Notes: generated by a model not told the origin, from the sequence alone. Positions 52,611 through 61,992 are shown, numbered from the stretch's first letter. The stretch: 64,000 nt of DNA from Chryseobacterium sp. Tr-659 (GCF_011752975.1 NZ_VWWP01000002.1:1-64000), one strand, 5' to 3'. A program made the numbers and translations.

Positions 52611-53579
52611 TTATTTTGGGTTAATCAAATTCATGATTTCTAAGGCTACTTTTAATGCTTCAGTTCCGTCTTCAAGAGATACTTCAACATTTTTATCACC
52701 TGTGATTGCATCAGCAAAAGAATTTAACTCATCCAGAATCGCATTATTAGGTTGAATATTCGGATATTCAAAAAGGATCTGATTTTTCTCTCCATCTGCA
52801 TTTTCAATAATCATATCAAAAGGAGTAGGATTTTCAGGAGCGTCTTTCATTCTGATTACTTCAGCTTTTTTCTCAAGGAAATCAACAGAGATATAAGCAT
52901 CCTTCTGGAAGAATCTGCTTTTTCTCATAGCCTTCATAGAGATTCTGGAAGTGGTAAGGTTGGCTACACATCCGTTTTCAAACTCTATTCTTGCATTGGC
53001 AATATCCGGAGTTTTGCTTACCACACAAACTCCACTTGCGTGAATGTTTTTAACTTTGGATTTTGCCATGCTCAAGAGAATATCAAGGTCATGAATCATC
53101 AGGTCCAATACCACGGAAACATCCGTACCACGGGGATTAAATTCTGCCAGCCTGTGAATCTCAATGAACATCGGACTGTTGATATATTCTTTTGTAGCAA
53201 TGAAAGCAGGATTATATCTTTCAACATGTCCTACCTGCGCTTTAATTCCGTTTTCCTGGCATAAGCGAAGGATTTCTTCTGCCTGCTCAAGGGTTTGGGT
53301 AACCGGTTTTTCAATAAAGAAATGAAGACCTTTTTCTATCGCTTTTAAAGCATAATCGTAATGATAGATTGTCGGAGTGACAATATCCAGCATATCGATT
53401 TGATCCAGCAATTCATCAAAATTTTCAAAATATTTATATCCGAATTCGGCCTCTAATTTCTTTCCGTTTTCAACATCTTTATCATGGAAACCTACAAACT
53501 CGTATCTATCTGACTGATTAAGAAGTTTTAAATGTATTTTTCCCAAGTGTCCGGCACCTACCAAACCTGCTTTTAACAT
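52611..53579 (-). CDS. Gfo/Idh/MocA family oxidoreductase
   Basis: The ATG at 53579 gives a 322-residue protein starting MLKAGLVGAGHLGKIHLKLL, the expected Rossmann start with GAGHLG; longer in-frame starts run into the opposite gene. Further family marks are VTPTIYHYDYALKAIEKGLH with FFIEKPVT (about residues 83-110, the EKP motif) and the GHVERYNPA segment. The family oxidises or reduces sugars and related compounds with NAD(P). The substrate is unknown. It is divergent from pcm. Confidence 0.9.
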   Translation of the reverse strand: MLKAGLVGAGHLGKIHLKLLNQSDRYEFVGFHDKDVENGKKLEAEFGYKYFENFDELLDQIDMLDIVTPTIYHYDYALKAIEKGLHFFIEKPVTQTLEQAEEILRLCQENGIKAQVGHVERYNPAFIATKEYINSPMFIEIHRLAEFNPRGTDVSVVLDLMIHDLDILLSMAKSKVKNIHASGVCVVSKTPDIANARIEFENGCVANLTTSRISMKAMRKSRFFQKDAYISVDFLEKKAEVIRMKDAPENPTPFDMIIENADGEKNQILFEYPNIQPNNAILDELNSFADAITGDKNVEVSLEDGTEALKVALEIMNLINPK

Positions 53580-53695
53580 ACCTGTATTAAATTTTTGTAA
53601 AGATAAGAAAGAAGTTAGATTGTAGAAGTAGTTTTTGTGGATAATTCTTTTCCCTAATTCCTGAAATCTAAAATCTAATTTCTTACTTTTGTCGG

Positions 53696-54346
53696 ATGCA
53701 GGATTCGTTTGTACATAAAGGAAAAAGAAAGATTTTAGTTGAATACCTTCGACACAGAATTGGAATTTCGGATGAAAATGTACTTTCGGCAATGAGTGAA
53801 GTTCCGAGACATCTCTTCATCGAAAGTATTTTTGAAGATTTTGCCTATGAAGACAGGGCTTTCCCAATTCTGGCACATCAGACCATTTCCCATCCTTCTA
53901 CGGTAGCGGAACAATCTGAGCTGTTACAGGTAAGCGCAGGAGAGAAAGTACTGGAAATTGGAACAGGATGCGGGTATCAAACTGCTGTTTTAATGGCAAT
54001 GAAGGCTCATGTATACACCGTGGAAAGGCAAAAAGACCTGTTTGATTTTTCAAAAAAGAAGCTGAGAGAGCTTCATCTGTATCCTAAGTTTCAAAGCTTT
54101 GGAGATGGTTTTGCCGGACTTCCGACATTTGCGCCCTTTGATAAGATTATTGTAACCTGTGGAGCCTCTACTTTGCCTACAGAATTATTAAAGCAATTAA
54201 GAGTCGGCGGGAAAATGGTTATTCCATTAGGTCCTACCGATGAGCAGGTGTTGTACAGATTCACGAAAGTAGGTCCTACAGAATTTGAAAAAGAAGAATT
54301 CGGGGCATATAAATTTGTTCCTATGCTGGGAAATACCAATCAGTAA
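53696..54346 (+). CDS. pcm: Protein-L-isoaspartate O-methyltransferase
   Basis: The 216-residue protein has the PCMT pattern: VPRHLFIESIFEDFAYEDRA (about residues 36-55), the SAM-binding GEKVLEIGTGCGYQTAVLMA (about 82-101) and the late TCGASTLPTELLKQLRVGGK with MVIPLG (about 153-178). It methylates isoaspartyl residues of aged proteins to allow their repair. TACTTTTG at 53684-53691, a -7 type box, ends only five bases before the ATG, which would leave almost no leader; that box may be accidental. Confidence 0.94.
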   Translation: MQDSFVHKGKRKILVEYLRHRIGISDENVLSAMSEVPRHLFIESIFEDFAYEDRAFPILAHQTISHPSTVAEQSELLQVSAGEKVLEIGTGCGYQTAVLMAMKAHVYTVERQKDLFDFSKKKLRELHLYPKFQSFGDGFAGLPTFAPFDKIIVTCGASTLPTELLKQLRVGGKMVIPLGPTDEQVLYRFTKVGPTEFEKEEFGAYKFVPMLGNTNQ

Positions 54347-54704
54347 AACAAACCAGATATAGAAATCTAACGGAATTGGTGGACGTGCCGGTCTCAAACA
54401 CCAGTGCTATAAGCAACTTTTCGATCAAAAAAAAACTTAAAATAATTAGACTTTTGTGATTGCTTAGTGATAGAAGAGCCTACTTTTAAGAGATTCTTTT
54501 ATACTTTAAAATTATCCGAAATTTAAAATATTAAACTCTGTTTCGGAATGAAAATTGATGGAATTAAGACCCTCACTATTGAAATTTCCATTAAGGAAAG
54601 TGATATAGATTTTGAATATACCACTCAGATGAAAAGAAATAATTTTTAATATTAAAGTTCAATAACCTTACTTTTGCGAGTGAGGTTTTTCATTTAACAA
54701 AACA
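54347..54704. other. Intergenic region with tRNA remnant and tiny open frame
   Basis: Besides the tRNA-Leu remnant, this holds a 33-codon open frame at 54548-54649 beginning MKIDGIKTLTIEISIKESDI with no recognisable family, and a small hairpin, AACCTTACT / AGTGAGGTT, at about 54664-54687 followed by TTTTT. Such leftovers suggest a decayed insertion next to a tRNA gene. A TACTTTTG box at 54669-54676 could serve the dehydrogenase gene. Confidence 0.5.
54363..54435 (+). pseudogene. tRNA-Leu(CAA) remnant
   Basis: The D-arm CGGAATTGGTGGACG (54371-54385) is typical of leucine tRNA. It is followed by an anticodon arm CCGGT-CTCAAAC-ACCAG with anticodon CAA at 54395-54397 and one stem mismatch, and by the long variable arm TGCT-ATA-AGCA of a class II tRNA. 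After that only a poor T-arm is left (TTCGATC flanked by A-runs), no acceptor partner for GAAATCT is found, and no CCA end. It is therefore a degraded or cut tRNA gene, not a working one. Confidence 0.7.
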
Positions 54705-55697
54705 ATGCAGGTAATGAAAGTTTTTATCAATAAAAGAATTCCGGAAACAGGAATTGCCATGTTAGAAAAAGCAGGACTGGAAATACTATTCCCCGAAAAC
54801 GAAAACCTTTCTTACGAAGAATGGCTGAACTATTGTAAAAATACAGATACAATTCTGAATATAGGCGCAGATTTTAAATATGACAAAAACTTCTTTGAAG
54901 CTTGTCCTAATGTTAAAGCCATTGCCTTGTATTCCGTGGGATTTGATCATGTTGATATCAAAGAAGCAAGTGAAAGGAACATTCCGATTGGAAATACGCC
55001 TGATGTTTTAAGCAGAGCAACATCCGATACTGCATTTTTGTTGATGCAGTCGGTGGCAAGAAGAGCAAGTTATAACTTTCAGAAAGTAAGAGATGGAAAA
55101 TGGAGCACTTTCGATCCCTTACATGCTTTAGGGCAGGAACTTTACGGGAAAACACTAGGGATTTTCGGATTAGGGCGTATTGGGTATGAAATGGCGGAAA
55201 AATCAAAGAATGCTTTTGGAATGAACATCATTTATCATAACCGCCGTCATAATGAAGAAGCAGAAAAAGAACTTGGAGCGGCTTATGTATCTTTCGAAGA
55301 GCTGATTGAAAATTCTGACGTATTAAGTGTTCATGCTAATTTTACACCGGAACATAAAGACCTGTTCAATAGTTCCGTATTTGAAAAGATGAAGCCCAAT
55401 GCAATTTTTGTCAATACAGCAAGAGGTGGTTTTCATAACCAGAAAGATCTGTATCAGGCTTTGGTTGATCAAAAAATATGGGGTGCCGGCCTGGATGTAA
55501 CCCATCCGGAACCAATGCAGGTAGATGATCCTATTTTAGAACTTTCAACAGTCTGTATCCTTCCACATATTGGCTCAGCAACAATTGAAGCCCGCAATGG
55601 AATGGCAAGACTCGCGGCCGGAAATATTATCGCTTTTTCAAAAGGTGAAAAGATGCCCCATTGTGCTAATCCTGAAGTTTATTCTCCCATTTTATAA
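54705..55697 (+). CDS. D-2-hydroxyacid dehydrogenase (glyoxylate/hydroxypyruvate reductase-like)
   Basis: The 330-residue enzyme has the D-isomer specific 2-hydroxyacid dehydrogenase form: a split catalytic domain with YSVGFDHVDIKEASERNIPI (about residues 76-95), the NAD(P) Rossmann motif GKTLGIFGLGRIGYEMAEK (about 148-166), NTARGGF with the catalytic Arg region (about 236-242), and LPHIGSAT with the catalytic His (about 290-297). It most resembles glyoxylate/glycerate dehydrogenases. The start at 54705 or at 54714 (ATG three codons on) cannot be decided. No operon partner is evident. Confidence 0.92.
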   Translation: MQVMKVFINKRIPETGIAMLEKAGLEILFPENENLSYEEWLNYCKNTDTILNIGADFKYDKNFFEACPNVKAIALYSVGFDHVDIKEASERNIPIGNTPDVLSRATSDTAFLLMQSVARRASYNFQKVRDGKWSTFDPLHALGQELYGKTLGIFGLGRIGYEMAEKSKNAFGMNIIYHNRRHNEEAEKELGAAYVSFEELIENSDVLSVHANFTPEHKDLFNSSVFEKMKPNAIFVNTARGGFHNQKDLYQALVDQKIWGAGLDVTHPEPMQVDDPILELSTVCILPHIGSATIEARNGMARLAAGNIIAFSKGEKMPHCANPEVYSPIL

Positions 55698-55748
55698 TAA
55701 CTTGGAATTATTTTTGTTTTAACTTTATAAATCTAAAACCTTAATATC

Positions 55749-56042
55749 ATGGCACCAGAGAAAAATAGTAATGAGCAAAACAGGAGGTTAGAACAAATGA
55801 ATTATAATCCCAACGAAGATATATTCAAAAGAGAAAAGCATATCCCGCTTGATGGAGACGGAAACCCGATTATGGATGAAGATTTTGATGAAGATAAAAT
55901 TGATAAGGGCCTCGATATTCCCGGAGCTGAAGACGATGATGAAATGGAGGAAATAGGAGAAGAAGATGAAGAAAATAACTATTGGAGTCTCAGCGATAAT
56001 GAAGATGACCACGAAGAGGAAAACGATGATGTGTTAACTTAA
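55749..56042 (+). CDS. Small acidic protein of unknown function
   Basis: The 97-residue protein has a basic, Asn-rich start and a central KHIPLDGDGNPIMDEDFDED, then a nearly continuous Glu/Asp tail (about residues 60-97). No domain is recognised and most of it is probably disordered. It is 51 bases behind the dehydrogenase gene and ends before a terminator; it may be co-transcribed. Conserved in-frame coding throughout a long acidic region makes chance unlikely. Confidence 0.68.
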   Translation: MAPEKNSNEQNRRLEQMNYNPNEDIFKREKHIPLDGDGNPIMDEDFDEDKIDKGLDIPGAEDDDEMEEIGEEDEENNYWSLSDNEDDHEEENDDVLT

Positions 56043-56066
56043 ACTTTTACGATAAACAAAAACCAG

Positions 56067-56087
56067 CCTTATTGATTTTCAGTAAGG
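56067..56087 (+). terminator. Terminator after the acidic protein gene
   Basis: CCTTATTGA / TCAGTAAGG (one G-T pair) with loop TTT, followed by seven T. Confidence 0.88.
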
Positions 56088-56320
56088 TTTTTTTGTAGTA
56101 AATAACGGCTGTTTGAGGTAAAGGCAATGGGAGGGAAATGGTGGTGTTTTATTTCAAATATAGTATTTAAAATAAGAGTGTTTTTGTTTTTTACTGTGAG
56201 TAAGCAAATCGGCTATTGTGCCCTTTCACCTTTATCGATTTCCCCCTTGCCTATATTTTCTAATTTGAATATCTTTAAAACTTCAAACATTGTTTAAAAC
56301 ATAGACCTTTAAATAGCAAT

Positions 56321-58306
56321 ATGACATTTCAAGAACAGATTCAGCAGGGGATTCCTAATCAGCTGCCACAACCGAAACCATACGAAACCAATATTAACCA
56401 TGCTCCGAAGCGTAAAGAAATTTTAGGAGAAGAAGAGAAGAAACTGGCATTGAAAAATGCATTACGTTATTTCGATCCTAAGTTTCATGCAGAACTGATT
56501 CCTGAATTTAAGCAGGAATTGGAGGATTATGGAAGAATTTATATGTACCGTTTCAGACCAGATTATGAAATGAAGGCGAGACCAATTACAGATTATCCTG
56601 GGAAATCTGAGCAGGCAAAAGCAATCATGCTGATGATCCAGAATAACCTGGATTATGCTGTGGCTCAGCACCCTCATGAACTGATTACATATGGTGGAAA
56701 TGGAGCTGTATTTTCGAACTGGGCACAGTATCTGCTAACGATGAAATATCTGTCGGAAATGAGCAATGAGCAAACTCTGGTTATGTATTCGGGACATCCT
56801 ATGGGGTTGTTCCCGTCTCATAAAGATGCTCCAAGAGTAGTGGTTACTAATGGTATGATGATTCCGAATTATTCAAAACCGGATGATTGGGAGAAATTCA
56901 ATGCATTGGGCGTTACGCAATATGGACAGATGACGGCAGGAAGTTATATGTATATCGGTCCGCAGGGGATTGTTCACGGAACAACAATTACTGCTTTAAA
57001 TGCTTTCAGAAAAATTAAGAAAGAGCCGCAAGGAGGTCTTTTTGTAACTTCAGGATTAGGAGGAATGAGTGGAGCTCAGCCAAAAGCAGGAAATATTGCA
57101 GGCTGTGTAACTGTATGTGCTGAGGTGAATCCAAAAATTACGAAAATCCGCCACGATCAGAAATGGGTAAATGAGATTCATGAAAATCTTGATGAACTGG
57201 TAAAAAGAGTAAGAGAAGCGCAGATTAACAAAGAAACTGTTTCTCTGGCTTATCTTGGAAATATTGTTGATGTTTGGGAGAAGTTCGATCAGGAGGATTT
57301 GAGAATTGATATCGGTTCAGATCAGACTTCCCTTCACAATCCTTGGGCTGGTGGCTACTATCCGGTAGGACAAACATTCGAAGAATCTAATACAATGATG
57401 GCAGAAAACCCTGAATTATTTAAAGAAAAAGTTCAGGAAACATTAAGAAGACATGCTGCAGCCATCAACAAACATACTGAAAAAGGAACTTATTTCTTTG
57501 ATTACGGAAATGCCTTTTTATTGGAAGCTTCCAGAGCGGGAGCTGATGTAATGGCAGACAATCCTACATTGGGAAGAGAATTTAAATATCCGAGCTATGT
57601 TCAGGATATTATGGGACCTATGTGTTTTGATTATGGCTTCGGACCTTTCCGTTGGGTATGTACCAGTGGAACGCCGGAAGATCTGAAGAAAACGGATGAT
57701 ATTGCATGCGCTGTATTGGAAGAAATGGTTAAGAATTCTCCGGAAGAAATTCAACAGCAGATGAAAGACAATATCCAATGGATCAAAGGTGCTCAGGAAA
57801 ATAAATTGGTTGTAGGTTCTCAGGCAAGAATCCTTTATGCAGATGCCGAAGGAAGAATGAAAATTGCAGAAGCCTTCAATAAAGCCATTAAAAATGGGGA
57901 AATCGGACCTGTAGTATTGGGTAGAGATCATCATGATGTTTCAGGAACAGATTCTCCTTACAGAGAGACTTCCAATATCTATGACGGCTCAAGATTTACC
58001 GCAGATATGGCAATCCACAATGTGATTGGTGACAGTTTCCGTGGTGCAACCTGGGTATCCATCCACAACGGTGGCGGAGTAGGCTGGGGAGAAGTTATCA
58101 ACGGAGGTTTCGGAATGCTGCTGGATGGAAGTGATGATGCCGACAGAAGACTGAAATCTATGCTTTTCTGGGATGTGAACAACGGAATCTCAAGAAGAAG
58201 CTGGGCAAGAAATGAAGGCGCTGTTTTCGCCATTAAAAGAGCTATGGAAGCAGAACCGAATCTGAAAGTAACCCTTCCTAACCTCGTAGACGAAAATTTA
58301 CTATAA
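56321..58306 (+). CDS. hutU: Urocanate hydratase
   Basis: The 661-residue enzyme has the urocanase pattern: an NAD+-binding region around LITYGGNGAVFSNWAQYLLT (about residues 120-139), PQGIVHGTTITALNAFRKI, GLGGMSGAQPKAGNIAGCVT (about 244-263), and the conserved Cys in FGPFRWVCTSGTPEDL. Bacteroidota have a long form, as here, versus about 560 residues in Pseudomonas. It adds water to urocanate in histidine breakdown. hutH, hutI and hutG are not in the window. A Crp/Fnr-type gene follows directly. Confidence 0.96.
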   Translation: MTFQEQIQQGIPNQLPQPKPYETNINHAPKRKEILGEEEKKLALKNALRYFDPKFHAELIPEFKQELEDYGRIYMYRFRPDYEMKARPITDYPGKSEQAKAIMLMIQNNLDYAVAQHPHELITYGGNGAVFSNWAQYLLTMKYLSEMSNEQTLVMYSGHPMGLFPSHKDAPRVVVTNGMMIPNYSKPDDWEKFNALGVTQYGQMTAGSYMYIGPQGIVHGTTITALNAFRKIKKEPQGGLFVTSGLGGMSGAQPKAGNIAGCVTVCAEVNPKITKIRHDQKWVNEIHENLDELVKRVREAQINKETVSLAYLGNIVDVWEKFDQEDLRIDIGSDQTSLHNPWAGGYYPVGQTFEESNTMMAENPELFKEKVQETLRRHAAAINKHTEKGTYFFDYGNAFLLEASRAGADVMADNPTLGREFKYPSYVQDIMGPMCFDYGFGPFRWVCTSGTPEDLKKTDDIACAVLEEMVKNSPEEIQQQMKDNIQWIKGAQENKLVVGSQARILYADAEGRMKIAEAFNKAIKNGEIGPVVLGRDHHDVSGTDSPYRETSNIYDGSRFTADMAIHNVIGDSFRGATWVSIHNGGGVGWGEVINGGFGMLLDGSDDADRRLKSMLFWDVNNGISRRSWARNEGAVFAIKRAMEAEPNLKVTLPNLVDENLL

Positions 58307-58322
58307 TACATAATATTCAACA

Positions 58323-58865
58323 TTGGCAACTATCAACAAAAAACTTTTTTCACACCTTAATGTAGAGGATGATGACCCTGTATGGGAAAAGTTTGCTGAA
58401 GTTGGATTTTCAAAAAAAAACTTATTCCCGGACAATAGAGCCTATCTTGTAGAAGATGGGCTTGTCCGGAAATATTATATCAACAGCACATCGGATATCG
58501 ATACCGAGATCTGTGCGGAGTTTTATTTTCCCGGTGATATTTTTACCGTTGAAGAAAAAGAATCTGATGCGGTTTACGAATCCATCAACAGCGGGCTGGC
58601 ATGGGAAATTACCCTTGATGAGGTGAAAGACCTGTTTACTGTAAACCCGCGCTGCCGCTTCGTTCAGAATTATTATCTGAATAGAAAACTTAATGCAGCG
58701 ATGAAAAGAGAAATGCTGCTCTTGAAAAATACGCCTCAGGATTTGTATGAGTATCTCTTAAAAAATAAACCTCATTATATCCAGAATATTCCCTTAAAAT
58801 ATCTCGCTTCATACATCGGGATTACTCCAATCTCTTTAAGCAGAATCAGAAAGAGGATTATGTAG
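58323..58865 (+). CDS. Crp/Fnr family transcriptional regulator
   Basis: The reading frame has no ATG before a stop at 58311 and starts with TTG, giving 180 residues. It has a cyclic-nucleotide-binding-like domain (about residues 20-105) with EICAEFYFPGDIFTVEEKES, and a C-terminal helical DNA-binding region with LKYLASYIGITPISLSRIRK (about 159-178), a winged helix typical of Crp/Fnr. It begins 16 bases after hutU, so it is probably co-transcribed and may control histidine use; that is inferred. Confidence 0.85.
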   Translation: MATINKKLFSHLNVEDDDPVWEKFAEVGFSKKNLFPDNRAYLVEDGLVRKYYINSTSDIDTEICAEFYFPGDIFTVEEKESDAVYESINSGLAWEITLDEVKDLFTVNPRCRFVQNYYLNRKLNAAMKREMLLLKNTPQDLYEYLLKNKPHYIQNIPLKYLASYIGITPISLSRIRKRIM

Positions 58866-59113
58866 TCTGTTGGATGAGGAGAACAAAAAAGCCGGAAGCT
58901 GGAAGAGGGGGAACTGGAGGTTGCCGTCACTCTTCATCTTTTCTATAGGTTTAATAACTAAATTGGTGAACCATTTCAAACAAAAAAAAGGTATAGCTGT
59001 TCTATCACCTCAATAACTCTCATCTTCCAACCCCAAAACAACTTCATTAATTATCTTTTGTTTATTGTCTTGCCTTCCATAACTCCCTTCCTTTGCTGAA
59101 AAAAAGAAAGAGT

Positions 59114-59875
59114 ATGGAAATACAAAAATTAAACTGGGCAGGCATTCAATTAACTTCTAACAACAAAACTGTATTAATAGACGCAGCAGAAGACTTCTCT
59201 TACTACAAACCCGTTTTAGGAGATGCGGTGGAAGATCTTATTGTATTCTCGGATGATGTAAAAGCAGATTATATTCTGTTTACCCATTTACATCTGGATC
59301 ATTTTGATAAAGGAGTGATTGGGAAATGTTTAAAGAAAGACGGTAAGCTGATTGTGTATGCGGGGCTGGAGCATTTGGTAAGAAAATTTGTAGAAGATGT
59401 TGAAATGATTGTTTTGGATCTGAATGAAACTTTTACTGAAAACAATATTACCTTCAAACCTGTATTTGCAATGGATGGAATAGGGGAAATACAATCATCC
59501 TGGATCGTGGAAGACGGAACTACCAAAATCTTTCACGGCGGAGATACAATCTGGCATAACCAATTCTGGGCACTTGGAAAGGAAAATCCAAACATTGATT
59601 ATGCATTTTTACCTGTCAATGGTGTTGTGGTTAATTTTGAGATTATCGGGCTGGAATACAGTCCGGTTGCCGCTTCCCTTAATCTGAAAGAAGCCTTCAC
59701 GGCAGCTCATCTTCTGCATGCTAAAAAGCTTGTGCCTATTCATTACGGGTTGTTTGCCCATGAGAAATGTTATATTCCTCAAGAGTTTAGTCAGGAGGAT
59801 TTAAAGAACGTTTCAGAAGAAGTAGGGCAGGAATATCTGACTCTGAAGGACGGAGCCGTGTTGGCAAAATCTTAA
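59114..59875 (+). CDS. MBL-fold metallo-hydrolase
   Basis: The ATG at 59114 gives a 253-residue protein opening MEIQKLNWAGIQLTSNNKTV, which resembles the UlaG-like metallo-beta-lactamase-fold subgroup. The zinc motif is FTHLHLDHFDK (about residues 57-67, HxHxDH), followed by FHGGDTIWH (about 142-150) and PIHYGLFAHEKC near the end, which supply further metal ligands. Such proteins hydrolyse phosphoesters or lactones; the substrate is unknown. An upstream in-frame start at 59093 would add seven residues rich in Lys. Confidence 0.85.
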   Translation: MEIQKLNWAGIQLTSNNKTVLIDAAEDFSYYKPVLGDAVEDLIVFSDDVKADYILFTHLHLDHFDKGVIGKCLKKDGKLIVYAGLEHLVRKFVEDVEMIVLDLNETFTENNITFKPVFAMDGIGEIQSSWIVEDGTTKIFHGGDTIWHNQFWALGKENPNIDYAFLPVNGVVVNFEIIGLEYSPVAASLNLKEAFTAAHLLHAKKLVPIHYGLFAHEKCYIPQEFSQEDLKNVSEEVGQEYLTLKDGAVLAKS

Positions 59876-59908
59876 ATAATAGTACTCTGAAGAGATACGT
59901 AATTTAAA

Positions 59909-59974
59909 ATTCAATAGGAACGGGCTTTAGCCCGTTTTTTTTGAGATGGATGCTATTGGATTTAGCCAAAACCT
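59909..59974. repeat. Interspersed GGGCTTTAGCCC-type repeat element
   Basis: TCAATAGGAACGGGCTTTAG, then CCCGTTTTTTTT, then ATTTAGCCAAAACC. The first part is identical with the copy at 22745. It borders the tandem array. Confidence 0.8.
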
Positions 59975-60074
59975 ATTTAAAAGCTCCCATTATCATTCTT
60001 ATAGATGTATAACATTATAAGACGATTTTAGATTCCACGCTTCACTTCGTTCCGCTCTGAATGACAAGCATTGC

Positions 60075-61665
60075 GTAATTTAAACGTGCTTTAAATATCC
60101 GATGATCCACACACAAGAAGCAGAGAATTTTTCGTGTCCTCTTTGTCATTCCGTAGGAATCTTTACACAAAGTTATTATATGATGAGCATTTTGTTTTAT
60201 TAAGTTGGATTCCTACGGAATGACAATATGAGTGTTCCATTACTTTATTTAGGTATGTACTGCTTTGTTATTTCTATGTAATTGAAAATTTATATTTACA
60301 CGTAATTTAAACGTGCTTTAAAGATTGGATGATCCACACACAAGAAGCAGAGAATTTTTCATGTCCTCTTTGTCATTCCGTAGGAATCTCTACACAAAAT
60401 TATTATATGATGAGCATTTTGTTTTATTAAGTTGGATTCCTACGGAATGACAATATGAGTGTTCCATTACTTTATTTAGGTATGTACTGCTTTGTTATTT
60501 TTATGTAATTGAAAATTTAATTTACACGTAATTTAAACGTGCTTTAAAGATTGGATGATCCACACATAAGAAGCAGAGAATTTTTCGTGTCCTCTTTGTC
60601 ATTCCGTAGGAATCTCTACACAAAGTTATTATATGATGAGCATTTTGTTTTATTAAGTTGGATTCCTACGGAATGACAATATTAGTGTTCCATTACTTTA
60701 TTTAGGTATGTACTGCTTTGTTATTTTTATGTAATTGAAAATTTAATTTACACGTAATTTAAACGTGCTTTAAAGATTGGATGATCCACACACAAGAAGC
60801 AGAGAATTTTTCGTGTCCTCTTTGTCATTCCGTAGGAATCTTTACACAAAGTTATTATATGATGAGCATTTTGTTTTATTAAGTTGGATTCCTACGGAAT
60901 GACAATATGAGTGTTCCATTACTTTATTTGGGTATGTACTGCTTTGTTATTTCTATGTAATTGAAAATTTACATTTACACGTAATTTAAACGTGCTTTAA
61001 AGATTGGATGATCCATACACACACACACAAGAAGCAGAGAATTTTTCATGTCCTCTTTGTCATTTCGTAGGAATCTCTATACAAAGCTATTATATGATGA
61101 GCATTTTGTTTTATTAAGTTGGATTCCTACGGAATGACAATATGAGTGCTCCATTACTTTATTTAGGTATGTACTGCTTTGTTATTTCTATGTAATTGAA
61201 AATTTATATTTACACGTAATTTAAACGTGCTTTAAAGATTGGATGATCCACACACAAGAAGCAGAGAATTTTTCATGTCCTCTTTGTCATTCCGTAGGAA
61301 TCTCTACACAAAATTATTATATGATGAGTATTTTGTTTTATTAAGCTGGATTCCTACGGAATGACAATATGAGTGTTCCATTACTTTATTTAGGTATGTA
61401 CTGCTTTGTTATTTCTATGTAATTGAAAATTTAATTTACACGTAATTTAAACGTGCTTTAAAGATTGGATGATCCACACACGAGAAGCAGAGAATTTTTC
61501 GTGTCCTCTTTGTCATTCCGTATGAATCTCTACACAAAGTTATTATATGATGAGCATTTTGTTTTATTAAGCTGGATTCCTACGGAATGACAATATGAGT
61601 GTTCCATTACTTTATTTAGGTATGTACTGCTTTGTTATTTCTATGTAATTGAAAATTTATATTTA
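60075..61665. repeat. Seven tandem ~226-bp units with inverted palindromic arms
   Basis: Seven head-to-tail units start at about 60075, 60302, 60528, 60754, 60981, 61216 and 61442, each beginning GTAATTTAAACGTGCTTTAA. Unit lengths are 226-227 bases, except unit 5 (235), which has an added CA-repeat. Inside each unit are TTGTCATTCCGTAGGAATCT and its inverted partner GGATTCCTACGGAATGACAA, about 50 bases apart. Units differ by a few changes only; unit 7 has one base changed in its left arm (GTATGAAT). The array ends 7 bases before the GIY-YIG gene end. Confidence 0.93.
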
Positions 61666-61671
61666 TCCATA

Positions 61672-61992
61672 TTAAGACAGATCTTGAAACAGATAATTCA
61701 AAAACTCTAAGTTAGGATTGGTTGCTCTTATAAGATCAAGCTTTTTAATTCTTGACCAGTTTTTAATTTCTTTTTCCCGCTCAATGGCATGATGGATCCA
61801 ATCGAATTTTTCATAATAAATTAGAAATTCAATATTATATCTTGCTGTAAAACTATTGGTATTTAGCTTAGTTTTGTGCTGATGTAATCTCTTGTGCAGA
61901 TTTCCTGTCACGCCAGTATAAAGTACAGTTCTTCTTTTGTTGGTAAGAATATAGATATAATAAGTATATCTTCCTTCTGAAAATTCTATCAT
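61672..61992 (-). CDS. Small GIY-YIG nuclease family protein
   Basis: This 106-residue protein is a single GIY-YIG domain: YYIYILTNKRRTVLYTGVTG (residues 11-30) carries the YIY...YTG pair, followed by NLHKRLHQHK with the conserved Arg, a later Tyr and Glu (HHAIEREKEIKNW, about 67-79), and the C-terminal LIRATNPNLEFL. Single-domain GIY-YIG proteins are related to UvrC and homing nucleases and are DNA-cutting enzymes or of unknown use. It is directly bordered by the tandem array on one side and by a solo element on the other. Confidence 0.9.
   Translation of the reverse strand: MIEFSEGRYTYYIYILTNKRRTVLYTGVTGNLHKRLHQHKTKLNTNSFTARYNIEFLIYYEKFDWIHHAIEREKEIKNWSRIKKLDLIRATNPNLEFLNYLFQDLS

Noticed and set aside
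53684..53691. TACTTTTG as the pcm promoter
   Set aside because: It ends five bases before the ATG, leaving no room for a leader; kept only as a remark under pcm.
60075..61665. CRISPR array
   Set aside because: Units are 226 bases long and alike over their whole length, with no short repeat alternating with unique spacers and no cas genes.
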